31,209 nt of DNA, taken from assembly GCF_938029845.1 (NCBI RefSeq), contig NZ_CALHGG010000144.1, positions 1-31,209 of the forward strand, written 5' to 3'. A program made the translations under genes and the position numbers. The notes under the pieces are model-generated. The model was not told the origin of the DNA, ran no database searches, and worked only from the letters and a program-made list of their open reading frames with translations. The DNA is from an uncultured Capnocytophaga sp. (lineage in GTDB: Bacteria; Bacteroidota; Bacteroidia; Flavobacteriales; Flavobacteriaceae). Numbering within the stretch: position 1 is the first letter of the stretch; every line of letters starts with the position of its first letter. Shown in pieces: positions 1-7,428 of the stretch.

Positions 1-50
1 GCGTCAGCCTTCCAAGCTGAATGTCGCGAGTTCGAACCTCGTCTCCCGCT
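1..50 (+). tRNA. tRNA-Gly (TCC), 5' end outside window
   Basis: The 3' two thirds of a tRNA are present. The anticodon stem TCAGC/GCTGA encloses the loop CTTCCAA with anticodon TCC (Gly). The T arm is GCGAG-TTCGAAC-CTCGT, followed by the 3' acceptor strand CTCCCGC and discriminator T at 50. CCA is not encoded. The D arm and 5' acceptor strand lie before base 1. It is the first visible member of a tRNA-tRNA-tuf cluster. Confidence 0.93.
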
Positions 51-61
51 CTTTTCTTTAA

Positions 62-133
62 GCCGATGTAGCTCAGGGGTAGAGCGCTTCCTTGGTAAGG
101 AAGAGGTCACGAGTTCAAATCTCGTCATTGGCT
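62..133 (+). tRNA. tRNA-Thr (GGT)
   Basis: Complete cloverleaf: acceptor GCCGATG/CATTGGC, anticodon stem CTTCC/GGAAG around the loop TTGGTAA (anticodon GGT, Thr), T arm ACGAG-TTCAAAT-CTCGT, discriminator T. CCA is not encoded. It lies 11 nt after tRNA-Gly and about 70 nt before tuf, and is probably co-transcribed with both. Confidence 0.96.
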
Positions 134-202
134 CTTTTGTAGTATATAATAACATACCTTTATATATTGATTTTCTATAACTAAGATTAAAATTATTTAA
201 AC

Positions 203-1390
203 ATGGCAAAAGAGAATTTTGACCGTTCCAAACCGCACCTTAACATTGGTACTATTGGACACGTTGACCACGGAAAAACAACCTTGACTGCTGCTATTAC
301 TAAAGTATTGGCTGATGCAGGTCTCTCCGAAGCGAGAAGTTTCGACTCTATTGATAACGCTCCTGAAGAAAAAGAGCGTGGTATTACCATCAACACTTCA
401 CACGTAGAATATCAAACTAAGAACCGTCACTATGCACACGTTGATTGTCCAGGACACGCCGACTATGTAAAGAACATGGTTACTGGTGCTGCTCAGATGG
501 ACGGTGCTATCCTTGTGGTAGCTGCTACCGATGGGCCTATGCCACAAACTCGTGAGCACATCCTTCTTGGACGCCAAGTAGGTATTCCTCGTATCGTTGT
601 GTTTCTTAACAAAGTGGACATGGTAGATGACCCTGAACTATTGGAACTTGTAGAAATGGAAGTACGTGAACTTCTTTCTTTCTATGATTACGATGGTGAC
701 AATGGTCCTGTAATCCAAGGTTCTGCTCTTGGTGCGCTTAACGGCGAACAAAAATGGGTAGATACTGTAATGCAACTTATGGATGCAGTAGATAGCTGGA
801 TTGAGCTTCCACAACGTGATATTGATAAACCATTCTTGATGCCTATCGAGGACGTGTTCACTATCACAGGTCGTGGTACTGTAGCTACAGGACGTATCGA
901 AACTGGTATTGCTAACACTGGTGATGCAGTTGAAATCATCGGTATGGGAGCTGACAAACTTACCTCTACTATCACTGGGGTAGAAATGTTCAAGAAAATC
1001 CTTGACCGTGGTGAAGCTGGTGATAACGTAGGTCTCCTCCTCCGTGGTATCGATAAGAAAGATATCCGTCGTGGTATGGTAATCTGCAAACCAGGTTCTG
1101 TAAAACCTCACGATAAATTCAAAGCTGAGGTGTATATCTTGAAAAAAGAAGAAGGTGGTCGTCACACACCATTCCACAATAACTACCGTCCTCAGTTCTA
1201 CGTACGTACAACTGACGTTACAGGAACTATCAACCTTCCTGAAGGAGTAGATATGGTAATGCCTGGAGATAACCTTACTATCACTGTAGAATTGCTTCAA
1301 CCAATCGCTCTTAACGTAGGTCTTCGTTTCGCTATCCGTGAAGGAGGTCGTACTGTAGGTGCTGGTCAGGTAACTGAAATTCTTAACTAA
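203..1390 (+). CDS. tuf: Translation elongation factor Tu
   Basis: EF-Tu is the GTPase that delivers aminoacyl-tRNA to the ribosomal A site. The 395-residue product has the usual family length. It carries the G1 P-loop GHVDHGKT at residues 19-26, the G3 motif DCPGH near 81 and the G4 motif NKVD near 136, followed by the two beta-barrel domains. The start [12 protein letters not shown] is the family norm. It sits between tRNA-Thr and tRNA-Trp in the widespread tRNA-tuf-tRNA-secE-nusG order. A weak promoter-like TACCTTTA at 155-162 could add transcription in front of it, but the main promoter is probably upstream of the tRNA genes, outside the window. Long antisense reading frames inside it are shadows of its biased codon use. 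Confidence 0.99.
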   Translation: MAKENFDRSKPHLNIGTIGHVDHGKTTLTAAITKVLADAGLSEARSFDSIDNAPEEKERGITINTSHVEYQTKNRHYAHVDCPGHADYVKNMVTGAAQMDGAILVVAATDGPMPQTREHILLGRQVGIPRIVVFLNKVDMVDDPELLELVEMEVRELLSFYDYDGDNGPVIQGSALGALNGEQKWVDTVMQLMDAVDSWIELPQRDIDKPFLMPIEDVFTITGRGTVATGRIETGIANTGDAVEIIGMGADKLTSTITGVEMFKKILDRGEAGDNVGLLLRGIDKKDIRRGMVICKPGSVKPHDKFKAEVYILKKEEGGRHTPFHNNYRPQFYVRTTDVTGTINLPEGVDMVMPGDNLTITVELLQPIALNVGLRFAIREGGRTVGAGQVTEILN

Positions 1391-1420
1391 TTAAGGTAAC
1401 TTAATTGTTTAATAAATAAA

Positions 1421-1449
1421 AAAGGGTTTTGGCAACAAAACTCTTTTTA
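1421..1449 (+). terminator. Terminator or attenuator between tuf and tRNA-Trp
   Basis: An 11-bp stem, AAAGGGTTTTG (1421-1431) paired with CAAAACTCTTT (1436-1446) with one G-U pair, closes a GCAA tetraloop and ends in a T run (1444-1448). It stops only two bases before the 5' end of tRNA-Trp. It should therefore reduce transcription from tuf into tRNA-Trp-secE-nusG, unless readthrough is the rule. Confidence 0.75.
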
Positions 1450-1450
1450 T

Positions 1451-1524
1451 ACGGGTGTAGTTCAAGGGTAGAATAGCGGTCTCCAAAACCGTTGATGGGG
1501 GTTCGAATCCCTCCACCCGTGCCA
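1451..1524 (+). tRNA. tRNA-Trp (CCA), 3' CCA encoded
   Basis: Cloverleaf with acceptor ACGGGTG/CACCCGT, anticodon loop CTCCAAA (anticodon CCA, Trp) and T loop TTCGAAT. The discriminator G at 1521 is followed by an encoded CCA (1522-1524), unlike the other three tRNAs in the window. Its position between tuf and secE is conserved in many Bacteroidota. Confidence 0.96.
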
Positions 1525-1559
1525 AGATAGTTTTTACAAACTTTATAAAACGGAAAGTA

Positions 1560-1742
1560 ATGATCAATTATATCAAAGAATCTTACGCAGAATTGACACA
1601 GAATGTTACTTGGACACCCTTTGCAGAGGCGCAACGCCTATTATGGGTAGTAACCATTTTCTCCGTTGTATTTTCCTTATTTATCGCTGGAGTTGATTTC
1701 ATATTTGAGAGCTTCATCGCACAGATATTTAAAATTTTCTAA
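1560..1742 (+). CDS. secE: Preprotein translocase subunit SecE
   Basis: SecE is the small membrane subunit that clamps SecY in the protein-export channel. The 60-residue product is the short single-span form usual outside gammaproteobacteria. It has an amphipathic N-terminal helix (residues 1-25, with WTPFAEAQRLLW) and one transmembrane segment (about 28-50). The call rests as much on position, immediately before nusG with no gap between stop and start, as on its weakly conserved sequence. It lies 35 nt after tRNA-Trp. Confidence 0.93.
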   Translation: MINYIKESYAELTQNVTWTPFAEAQRLLWVVTIFSVVFSLFIAGVDFIFESFIAQIFKIF

Positions 1743-2291
1743 ATGGCAGTCCTTGAAAAAAAATGGTATGTAGTACGTGCTGTAAGTGGTCAAGAGAACA
1801 AAGTAAAAAACTACATAGAGTCTGAAATTAGCCGCTTAGGGTATGCCGACTATGTAGAACAAGTACTTGTTCCTACCGAAAAGGTACCACAGCTACGTAA
1901 TGGGAAAAAGATTAATGTAGAAAGAGTCTTCTTCCCTGGCTATGTCATGGTTAAGGCTGACCTCTCAGGAGAGATTTCCCACATAATCAAAGGTATATCA
2001 GGAGTAATAGGCTTCTTAGGTGAAACCAAGGGCGGTGCTCCTACTCCTATCCGCAAATCAGAAGTGAATCGCATGCTCGGTATCGTGGATGAATTGCAAG
2101 AAAAGGTAGAAATAGTTGTCATTCCTTATGCAGTAGGCGAATCTGTCAAGGTAATAGATGGACCTTTCAATGGCTTTACAGGAACTGTAGAAAAAGTCAA
2201 TGAAGAGAAACGCAAACTGGAAGTGATTGTCAAAATTTTTGGTAGAAAAACCCCACTTGAACTTAGCTATACACAAGTGGAAAAAATATAA
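1743..2291 (+). CDS. nusG: Transcription termination/antitermination protein NusG
   Basis: NusG binds RNA polymerase through its N-terminal NGN domain and contacts Rho or ribosomal protein S10 through its C-terminal KOW domain. The 182-residue product begins KKWYVVRAVSGQE, the typical NGN opening. It contains FFPGYVMV near residue 65 and a KOW segment, VIDGPFNGFTGTVEKVNEE, near 135-153. The start codon directly follows the secE stop, so the two are very likely translationally coupled. Confidence 0.98.
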   Translation: MAVLEKKWYVVRAVSGQENKVKNYIESEISRLGYADYVEQVLVPTEKVPQLRNGKKINVERVFFPGYVMVKADLSGEISHIIKGISGVIGFLGETKGGAPTPIRKSEVNRMLGIVDELQEKVEIVVIPYAVGESVKVIDGPFNGFTGTVEKVNEEKRKLEVIVKIFGRKTPLELSYTQVEKI

Positions 2292-2324
2292 AAATCTTAG
2301 ATAGAATTAAATTAAAGTTGAACA

Positions 2325-2762
2325 ATGGCAAAAGAATTACACAAAGTAGTTAAACTACAAGTTAAGGGAGGTGCTGCGAATCCTTCGCCACCGGTTGGAC
2401 CTGCCTTGGGGGCTGCTGGAGTTAACATCATGGAGTTCTGTAAGCAATTCAATGCGCGTACACAGGACAAGCCAGGTAAGATATTACCAGTTGTTATCTC
2501 TGTTTACAAAGACAAATCTTTTGAATTTGTTATCAAGACCCCACCTGCGGCAGTTCAACTATTGGAAGCAGCCAAAGCAAAAGGAGGTTCTGGAGAACCT
2601 AACCGTAAAAAGGTAGCCAATATCACTTGGGATCAAGTACGTGCTATCGCGGAAGATAAAATGCCTGACCTCAATGCATTCACTATTGAGAAGGCTATGA
2701 GTATGGTAGCAGGTACTGCGCGCTCTATGGGTATCGCAATCACTGGAGATAAACCTTTTTAA
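2325..2762 (+). CDS. rplK: 50S ribosomal protein L11
   Basis: L11 forms part of the GTPase-associated centre of the large subunit with 23S rRNA and L10-L12. The 145-residue product has the N-terminal signature [21 protein letters not shown], with the proline-rich loop targeted by thiopeptides, and the C-terminal rRNA-binding domain ending in [10 protein letters not shown]. It lies 33 nt after nusG and 10 nt before rplA. No room is left for a long L1-binding leader in front of it. Confidence 0.99.
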   Translation: MAKELHKVVKLQVKGGAANPSPPVGPALGAAGVNIMEFCKQFNARTQDKPGKILPVVISVYKDKSFEFVIKTPPAAVQLLEAAKAKGGSGEPNRKKVANITWDQVRAIAEDKMPDLNAFTIEKAMSMVAGTARSMGIAITGDKPF

Positions 2763-2772
2763 TTGACGGACT

Positions 2773-3462
2773 ATGGCAAAACTAACAAAGAAATACAAAG
2801 AGGCTTTATCTAAAATAGAAGCTGACAAACTATATAGCCTTGCAGAGGCAAGCAAGAAGATAAAAGAGATTTCTTTTACTAAGTTCGACGCTTCTGTGGA
2901 TATCGCAGTAAGATTAGGAGTAGACCCTCGTAAAGCAAACCAAATGGTACGTGGTGTAGTAACCCTTCCTCACGGAACAGGTAAGGACGTACGCGTACTT
3001 GCTTTGGTAACTCCAGACAAAGAAGCAGAAGCAAAAGCTGCTGGTGCTGACTATGTAGGATTGGACGAGTACCTACAAAAGATTAAAGACGGTTGGACCG
3101 ATGTAGATGTAATCGTTACTATGCCTGCTGTAATGGGTAAATTAGGACCTTTGGGACGTGTGCTCGGTCCTCGTGGGCTTATGCCTAACCCTAAAACAGG
3201 TACTGTAACCATGGAAATCGGTAAGGCTGTTCAAGAGGTAAAAGCTGGTAAGATTGACTTCCGTGTGGATAAAACAGGTATTGTACATGCCGCTATCGGA
3301 AAAGTATCTTTCTCTGCTGAGAAACTTACAGAGAATGCTAACGAACTTCTCCAAACCCTTATTAAGCTAAAACCAACCACCGCTAAAGGTACTTATGTAA
3401 AATCTATTTACCTTTCAAGCACTATGAGCCCAAGTGTCGCAGTAGATACAAAAGTAGTCTAA
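2773..3462 (+). CDS. rplA: 50S ribosomal protein L1
   Basis: L1 forms the mobile stalk beside the E site and in many bacteria represses its own operon. The 229-residue product has the usual length. It carries the central motif [20 protein letters not shown] (about residues 125-144) and the C-terminal [15 protein letters not shown] characteristic of bacterial L1. It follows rplK by 10 nt in the same operon. Confidence 0.99.
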   Translation: MAKLTKKYKEALSKIEADKLYSLAEASKKIKEISFTKFDASVDIAVRLGVDPRKANQMVRGVVTLPHGTGKDVRVLALVTPDKEAEAKAAGADYVGLDEYLQKIKDGWTDVDVIVTMPAVMGKLGPLGRVLGPRGLMPNPKTGTVTMEIGKAVQEVKAGKIDFRVDKTGIVHAAIGKVSFSAEKLTENANELLQTLIKLKPTTAKGTYVKSIYLSSTMSPSVAVDTKVV

Positions 3463-3485
3463 CAACGTAGTTAAAAAAGAAGATT

Positions 3486-4004
3486 ATGACAAAAGAAGAA
3501 AAATCAGTAATAATAGAGGATTTAACCGCACAGTTAGCAGCTAATCATGTAATCTATCTGGCAGACCTCACAGGCCTTAATGCAAAAGAAACAACTGACC
3601 TACGTCGCGCTTGTTTCAAAGCAAATATAAAATTATCGGTAGTAAAAAACACTTTCCTTGCTAAAGCAATGGAAGCTTCCGATAAGAACTTTGGAGAACT
3701 TCCTTCTGTACTTAAGGGAAATACCTCTCTTATGTTCGCTGAAGTAGGAAATGCTCCTGCAAAGCTCATTCAGGCTTTCAAGAAAAAATCCGACAAACTC
3801 CTTCTTAAAGGGGCTTATATAGAAGAAGCCGTATTCGTAGGTGATAACCAATTGGATACACTAGTGGCTATCAAGTCCAAAGAGGAACTTATCGGAGATA
3901 TCATCAACCTCTTGCAATCGCCTGCTAAGAATGTTATTTCAGCTCTTAAATCAGGAGGTGGAAAGATTGCAGGAATTGTTAAAACACTCTCTGAACGTCA
4001 GTAA
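3486..4004 (+). CDS. rplJ: 50S ribosomal protein L10
   Basis: L10 anchors the L7/L12 dimers to the ribosome. The 172-residue protein has the N-terminal rRNA-binding domain, with the typical DLTGLNAKETTDLRR near 28-42 and VVKNTFLAKA near 53-62, and a C-terminal helix that binds L12 (ending GGGKIAGIVKTLSE). Only 23 nt separate it from rplA, so the long autoregulatory L10-L12 leader known from enterobacteria is absent here. Confidence 0.98.
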   Translation: MTKEEKSVIIEDLTAQLAANHVIYLADLTGLNAKETTDLRRACFKANIKLSVVKNTFLAKAMEASDKNFGELPSVLKGNTSLMFAEVGNAPAKLIQAFKKKSDKLLLKGAYIEEAVFVGDNQLDTLVAIKSKEELIGDIINLLQSPAKNVISALKSGGGKIAGIVKTLSERQ

Positions 4005-4050
4005 GACACACACATTAATTTTATTTATAAACCATTAAAAAACGATAGAA

Positions 4051-4428
4051 ATGGCAGATTTGAAAAATTTCGCAGAACAATTAGTAAATTTGACAGTTAA
4101 GGAAGTAAACGAGCTTGCTCAAATCCTTAAAGATGAGTATGGTATAGAACCTGCAGCTGCTGCTGTAGCTGTAGCTGCTGGCCCTGCTGCTGGCGCTGGA
4201 GAAGCTGCTGCTGAAAAAACTGAATTTGATGTAATCCTCAAAAATGCAGGAGCTAACAAATTGGCAGTAGTGAAATTAGTAAAAGACCTTACTGGTCTTG
4301 GACTAAAAGAAGCTAAAGAAGTAGTAGATGGAGCTCCTTCTAAAGTGAAAGAAGGTATTTCTAAAGCAGATGCTGAAAACCTTAAGAAATCACTAGAAGA
4401 AGCTGGTGCAGAAGTAGAATTAAAATAA
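4051..4428 (+). CDS. rplL: 50S ribosomal protein L7/L12
   Basis: L7/L12 forms the flexible stalk that recruits translational GTPases. The 125-residue product has the N-terminal dimerisation domain (1-35), an Ala/Gly-rich hinge (about 36-55) and the C-terminal factor-binding domain with [20 protein letters not shown] and [15 protein letters not shown]. In most bacteria rpoB comes next. Here a strong terminator and a gene on the opposite strand follow. Confidence 0.99.
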   Translation: MADLKNFAEQLVNLTVKEVNELAQILKDEYGIEPAAAAVAVAAGPAAGAGEAAAEKTEFDVILKNAGANKLAVVKLVKDLTGLGLKEAKEVVDGAPSKVKEGISKADAENLKKSLEEAGAEVELK

Positions 4429-4457
4429 TTCTTTTCTTAGTTTTTACAATACGAAAG

Positions 4458-4486
4458 TCTCTTCCCCACAGGGGAAGAGATTTTTT
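4458..4486 (+). terminator. Rho-independent terminator of the tuf-rplL cluster
   Basis: A perfect 10-bp stem, TCTCTTCCCC (4458-4467) with GGGGAAGAGA (4471-4480), closes an ACA loop and is followed by six T. It ends the plus-strand cluster. The arm at 4453-4462 (GAAAGTCTCT) is also complementary to 4491-4500, inside the end of the opposing gene, so an alternative fold exists. Confidence 0.92.
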
Positions 4487-4907
4487 ATTGAGAGACTTTC
4501 CACATTTTGCGTAAGCGTTTCTCGAATTGCTTGGGATCGGTCACCACCTCTGGCTTTCCCTTGCCTCCGTACAATACCAAGGCAGCGATAGTAGGGAGTT
4601 GGTCTATATCAATAATCCAAGACTTCTTGGCGTCTATTCTTACAAAACCACCTTTCACTGTAAATCCACAGAGACAATCCTTGGAAGCAGCCGGGAGTAA
4701 AGAGGATATACGCTCTTTTGCTTCCTTATAGGGAGGATACTTTTGAGCTACCTTATAATAGAGACCATGCTCTACAAAGAGAACTACTCTGTGAGGGTTT
4801 TTCGCCATAAAGTTGGTATAGATTGAGAGTTCCGTGTCAGAGGGGATTTTAGTAACATAGGATTTGCAGCTTATCATAAGCAGTGATAGCAGGAGTAACT
4901 TTTTCAT
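4485..4907 (-). CDS. Small predicted lipoprotein of unknown function
   Basis: The 140-residue product starts with a lipoprotein signal, MKKLLLLSLLMISC, with the lipobox cysteine at residue 14, so an envelope lipoprotein is likely. The mature part is mixed alpha/beta. It contains HRVVLFVEHGLYYKVAQKYP and, later, a CLCG motif and DIDQLPTIAALVLYGGKGK, which loosely recalls thioredoxin-like folds, but I do not recognise a family and assign no function. It converges on rplL, and its last codons overlap the rplL terminator region. It is divergent from panD and has its own -7 element at 4931-4938. Confidence 0.8.
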   Translation of the reverse strand: MKKLLLLSLLMISCKSYVTKIPSDTELSIYTNFMAKNPHRVVLFVEHGLYYKVAQKYPPYKEAKERISSLLPAASKDCLCGFTVKGGFVRIDAKKSWIIDIDQLPTIAALVLYGGKGKPEVVTDPKQFEKRLRKMWKVSQ

Positions 4908-4930
4908 AAGAAGTCATTAGCTTGAGAGAA

Positions 4931-4938
4931 CAAAAATA
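4931..4938 (-). promoter_or_regulatory. -7 element of the lipoprotein gene
   Basis: On the minus strand this reads TATTTTTG, a match to the Bacteroidota consensus TAnnTTTG. It lies 24 nt before the start codon at 4907, giving a leader of about 18-20 nt. No clear -33 TTG is seen at the usual 19-20 nt spacing; that position falls in the palindrome at 4957-4970. Confidence 0.6.
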
Positions 4939-4956
4939 CAAAAATTAAAGAAAAAA

Positions 4957-4970
4957 TGGGAGTAATCCCA
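4957..4970. promoter_or_regulatory. Palindrome between divergent promoters (candidate operator)
   Basis: TGGGA-GTAA-TCCCA is a perfect 5-bp inverted repeat. It covers the expected -33 positions of both the leftward lipoprotein promoter and the rightward panD promoter. That placement suits a shared operator. No regulator is known. Confidence 0.4.
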
Positions 4971-4979
4971 AATATTTTT

Positions 4980-4987
4980 TACCTTTG
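4980..4987 (+). promoter_or_regulatory. -7 element of panD
   Basis: TACCTTTG matches TAnnTTTG exactly. It ends only four bases before the panD ATG at 4992, so transcription would start at or within a few bases of the start codon, implying a leaderless or nearly leaderless mRNA. Confidence 0.65.
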
Positions 4988-4991
4988 TCCT

Positions 4992-5348
4992 ATGAAAATA
5001 GAAGTATTAAAATCAAAAATCCACCGCGTGAAAGTAACAGGAGCGGACTTGGATTATATAGGGAGCATCACTATCGATGAAGCCCTTTTGGAGGCAGCTA
5101 ACCTTATCGTAGGGGAAAAAGTCTCCATTGTAAATGTCAATAATGGTGAGCGCTTTGACACTTATATCATTCGTGGCGAGCGCAATTCAGGTACTATCAC
5201 CCTCAATGGGCCTGCAGCGCGAAAAGTACAAAAAGGAGATATTGTTATTATCATATCCTATGCACTAATGGATTTCGAGGAGGCTAAGACCTTCCAGCCC
5301 ACTGTCATCTTCCCTGATGAGCGAACAAACCTATTAGTTAATTGTTAA
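4992..5348 (+). CDS. panD: Aspartate 1-decarboxylase
   Basis: PanD makes beta-alanine from aspartate for pantothenate and coenzyme A synthesis. It is a pyruvoyl enzyme that cleaves itself between Gly24 and Ser25. From the chosen start ([12 protein letters not shown]) the sequence YIGSI places G24-S25 exactly there. Later family residues include the NGERFDTY segment and LNGPAAR. An in-frame start 36 nt upstream at 4956 is rejected because it lies before the promoter and adds a non-family extension. The 118-residue product has the normal size. Its last residues (LVNC) are encoded by the repeat that begins at 5338. Confidence 0.96.
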   Translation: MKIEVLKSKIHRVKVTGADLDYIGSITIDEALLEAANLIVGEKVSIVNVNNGERFDTYIIRGERNSGTITLNGPAARKVQKGDIVIIISYALMDFEEAKTFQPTVIFPDERTNLLVNC

Positions 5349-5401
5349 TTATCAATTGTTAATTATCAATTTGCTTTGTATGATTAATAATTGATAATTA
5401 A
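5338..5401. repeat. AT-rich tandem and inverted repeat at the panD 3' end
   Basis: Two perfect tandem copies of the 14-mer AATTGTTAATTATC (5340-5353 and 5354-5367) are followed by a 13-bp inverted repeat: TTAATTATCAATT (5359-5371) against AATTGATAATTAA (5389-5401) with a 17-nt loop. The first copy supplies the last codons and stop of panD. Related words recur at 11461-11485 after hsdR. Confidence 0.85.
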
Positions 5402-5412
5402 TAGTGTTGATC

Positions 5413-6813
5413 ATGTTAGAAACCAAACATATAGAATACAAGCAAAAAGCAACTCCAGAGCTAGAGAAAGAAGTAGTAGCCTTTCTCAATAGTGAAGGAG
5501 GGGCTATCTATATTGGTATAGACAAAGAGGGACATACAGTTGGAGTAACTTCACCAGATACTTTGCAGCTGGAACTGAAAGATCGTTTTAAGAATAATAT
5601 AGTTCCTTCTTGTATGGGACTTTTTGATATACTTGCAGAGAAGAGAGAGGGGAAAGATGTTGTCAAAATTATTGTGCTTATGGGCTATGAGCGACCTTAC
5701 TACATTAAGAAATATGGGCTTTCGGAAAAGGGGGCTTTCATACGTATAGGAAGTGCCTCCGAGCCCATGCCTGTGAAACAGATAGAGGCATTATTTGTCA
5801 AGCGGACGCTTAATTCCATAGCAAGAATTAGGTCACCCAAGAAAGATTTGAGTTTTCAGCAGTTGCATATCTATTACCAATCTAAGGGGAAGACACTTAA
5901 CGAACAGTTTGCTAAGAACTTAGAGCTTTTAAACGATGATGGGGATTATAATTATGTTGCTTACCTGATGAACGATATCAATAATATATCTGTAAGGGTA
6001 GCACGTTATGTAGGGATTAATCAGTTGGATTTGGTTCAAAATGAAGAATATGGACATGAGTCACTGATCAAGGCAACCCAACAGGTTTTAGATAAGCTCA
6101 ATATAGAGAATCGTACCTTTGCCAAGATTACTCATAAGGAGCGTATAGAACGCAGACTTTGGAATGCAGTAGCACTTCGTGAAGCAGTGATCAATGCTTT
6201 TGTGCATAATGATTACACCTATGAGGTAGCTCCCAAGTTTGAAATTTTCAAAGATCGCTTGGTTATTACCTCCTGTGGGGGGCTTCCTCATGGAATTTCA
6301 CAAGAAGAGTTTTTCTCAGGAGCATCTATTCCGCGAAATAAAGAGTTGATGCGTATCTATAGGGATTTAGACTTAGTGGAGCACTTAGGGTCGGGCATTC
6401 CGCGTATTCTGCAGACTTATAGTCGAGAACAGTTTAAGTTCATGGATAATTTCTTACAAGTCGTTCTTCCTATAGATGAAGATTTGCAAGCACTGATGCA
6501 GCAGGAAGGAACAACCATACAAGTATCCTCCGAGTACCCCGCAAGTACCCCGCAAGTACCCCGCAAGTACCCCGCAAGTACCCCGCAAGTACAATCCTTG
6601 TTGAGTGTATTTGAGGGAGTACATCACAGGGAGGATTTACAAAATAGATTAGGATTGTCTGATAGAGAATATTTTAGAAAAAACTACCTTAATCCTGCTA
6701 TAAAAGAGGGTTTAGTAGCACTTACTATTCCTAATAAGCCCACCAGCAGCAAGCAGCAATATTTTCTTACAGAAAAGGGAAAAGAGGCATTACAATTAAT
6801 GACAAGCGGCTAA
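5413..6813 (+). CDS. AlbA_2 (Schlafen-type) domain protein with ATPase-like and winged-helix regions
   Basis: This 466-residue protein belongs to the bacterial group often annotated as ATP-binding protein or RecG-like transcriptional regulator. Its N-terminal AlbA_2 domain (about 1-120) shows HIEYKQ, NSEGGAIYIGID and GAFIRIGS. The middle has a GHKL-type HATPase_c_4-like segment with LREAVINAFVHNDY and HLGSGIPRI. A linker encoded by an 11-bp tandem repeat (YPASTPQVPRK units, about residues 374-393) joins it to a C-terminal winged-helix-like region (LLSVFEGVHHREDLQNRLGL...KEGLVAL). ATG 5413 is preferred to the in-frame GTG at 5404 because AlbA_2 proteins start close to this point. Its target is unknown. 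One repeat unit more or less would truncate it just after the linker. Confidence 0.88.
   Translation: MLETKHIEYKQKATPELEKEVVAFLNSEGGAIYIGIDKEGHTVGVTSPDTLQLELKDRFKNNIVPSCMGLFDILAEKREGKDVVKIIVLMGYERPYYIKKYGLSEKGAFIRIGSASEPMPVKQIEALFVKRTLNSIARIRSPKKDLSFQQLHIYYQSKGKTLNEQFAKNLELLNDDGDYNYVAYLMNDINNISVRVARYVGINQLDLVQNEEYGHESLIKATQQVLDKLNIENRTFAKITHKERIERRLWNAVALREAVINAFVHNDYTYEVAPKFEIFKDRLVITSCGGLPHGISQEEFFSGASIPRNKELMRIYRDLDLVEHLGSGIPRILQTYSREQFKFMDNFLQVVLPIDEDLQALMQQEGTTIQVSSEYPASTPQVPRKYPASTPQVQSLLSVFEGVHHREDLQNRLGLSDREYFRKNYLNPAIKEGLVALTIPNKPTSSKQQYFLTEKGKEALQLMTSG
6523..6592 (+). repeat. 11-bp tandem repeat within a coding sequence
   Basis: Five perfect copies of GTACCCCGCAA occupy 6534-6588. 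A degenerate copy (GTATCCTCCGA, 6523-6533) precedes them and a partial GTAC (6589-6592) follows. Eleven is not a multiple of three, so consecutive units are read in different frames and the protein repeats every 33 bp. The units contain no stop in any frame. Just beyond them the two alternative frames stop at 6602-6604 (TGA) and 6612-6614 (TGA). Confidence 0.95.
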
Positions 6814-6872
6814 TCATTAATAAAAGGCAATAAAAAAGTGGAATAAATATTTTTTAATTCATTTTTTTTCTA

Positions 6873-6880
6873 TATCTTTG
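6873..6880 (+). promoter_or_regulatory. -7 element of the TerB-like gene
   Basis: TATCTTTG matches TAnnTTTG and lies 24 nt before the ATG at 6905, after a T-rich stretch. The -33 element is not obvious. Confidence 0.6.
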
Positions 6881-6904
6881 CCGAGTATTTAAAAATAAAG
6901 TTTT

Positions 6905-7348
6905 ATGAGTTTATTCGGAAAAATCTTCCAGTCTGTAACTGAGGAGGTAAAACTAAACGAACAAGAATCCTTTGCAGGGATCGCTCTTGCTATGGCAGGT
7001 GCCGATGGTAACGTAGGTCGTGGAGAATGGGACGAGATTGTAAATTACATGAACCGTCTTAGCATCTATGATAGCTATTCAGGATCTGCTTTTGACAAGC
7101 TTTTCGACAAACTTTTCCGCATCCTTAAGAAAGAAGGACCAGGTAGCTTGGTAGAAAAATCAGCTGCAGCACTTCCTTCTGAACTTCGCCTTACTGCCTT
7201 CGCTTGTGCAGTGGATATCGCTACTTCTGACGGAGTACTCGAAGATGAAGAAAAGGATATGATTAACCAACTAGCTGAATTGCTTACTGTACCTGAAAAA
7301 ACCGCAATTTCTATTATTGAAGTAATGCTCATAAAGAATAAGGTTTAA
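6905..7348 (+). CDS. TerB-like (tellurite resistance B family) protein
   Basis: The 147-residue, probably cytoplasmic, helical protein resembles the TerB domain family. Acidic helix-turn motifs appear twice: AMAGADGNVGRGEWDEIVNYM near 26-46 and ATSDGVLEDEEKDMINQLAELL near 104-125. This duplicated pattern of Asp/Gly loops is typical of TerB. TerB proteins are linked to tellurite and stress responses and to membrane-associated signalling, but the role of single TerB proteins in Bacteroidota is unclear. It has its own promoter and a terminator at 7367-7402, so it is probably monocistronic. Confidence 0.75.
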   Translation: MSLFGKIFQSVTEEVKLNEQESFAGIALAMAGADGNVGRGEWDEIVNYMNRLSIYDSYSGSAFDKLFDKLFRILKKEGPGSLVEKSAAALPSELRLTAFACAVDIATSDGVLEDEEKDMINQLAELLTVPEKTAISIIEVMLIKNKV

Positions 7349-7352
7349 TCTT

Positions 7353-7402
7353 AATGACAAACGACTAATGACCAATGACTCATACTCATTGGTCATTTTT
7401 TT
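7353..7402 (+). terminator. Terminator built from an AATGAC-type repeat tract
   Basis: AATGACCAATGA (7367-7378) pairs perfectly with TCATTGGTCATT (7386-7397) around CTCATAC and runs into T7. The left flank (AATGACAAACGACTAATGACC, from 7353) is a degenerate repeat that also occurs at the 3' end of the AlbA_2 gene (6798-6820). On the minus strand the same stem could help end the converging helicase transcript. Confidence 0.85.
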
Positions 7403-7428
7403 AGTAGTTAGTCACTTGTCATAGGTAA

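Noticed and set aside
638..1300. 220-codon open frame antisense to tuf
   Set aside because: It is the mirror of EF-Tu codon bias, has no protein-like composition and no promoter.
3463..3485. L10-type autoregulatory leader before rplJ
   Set aside because: Only 23 nt separate rplA and rplJ and no stem is present.
4956..4991. Upstream start for panD
   Set aside because: The added 12 residues lie before the -7 element and would shift the self-cleavage Gly24-Ser25 from its family position.
5404..5412. GTG start for the AlbA_2 protein
   Set aside because: The ATG three codons later fits the family start and is a stronger codon; the difference is three residues.
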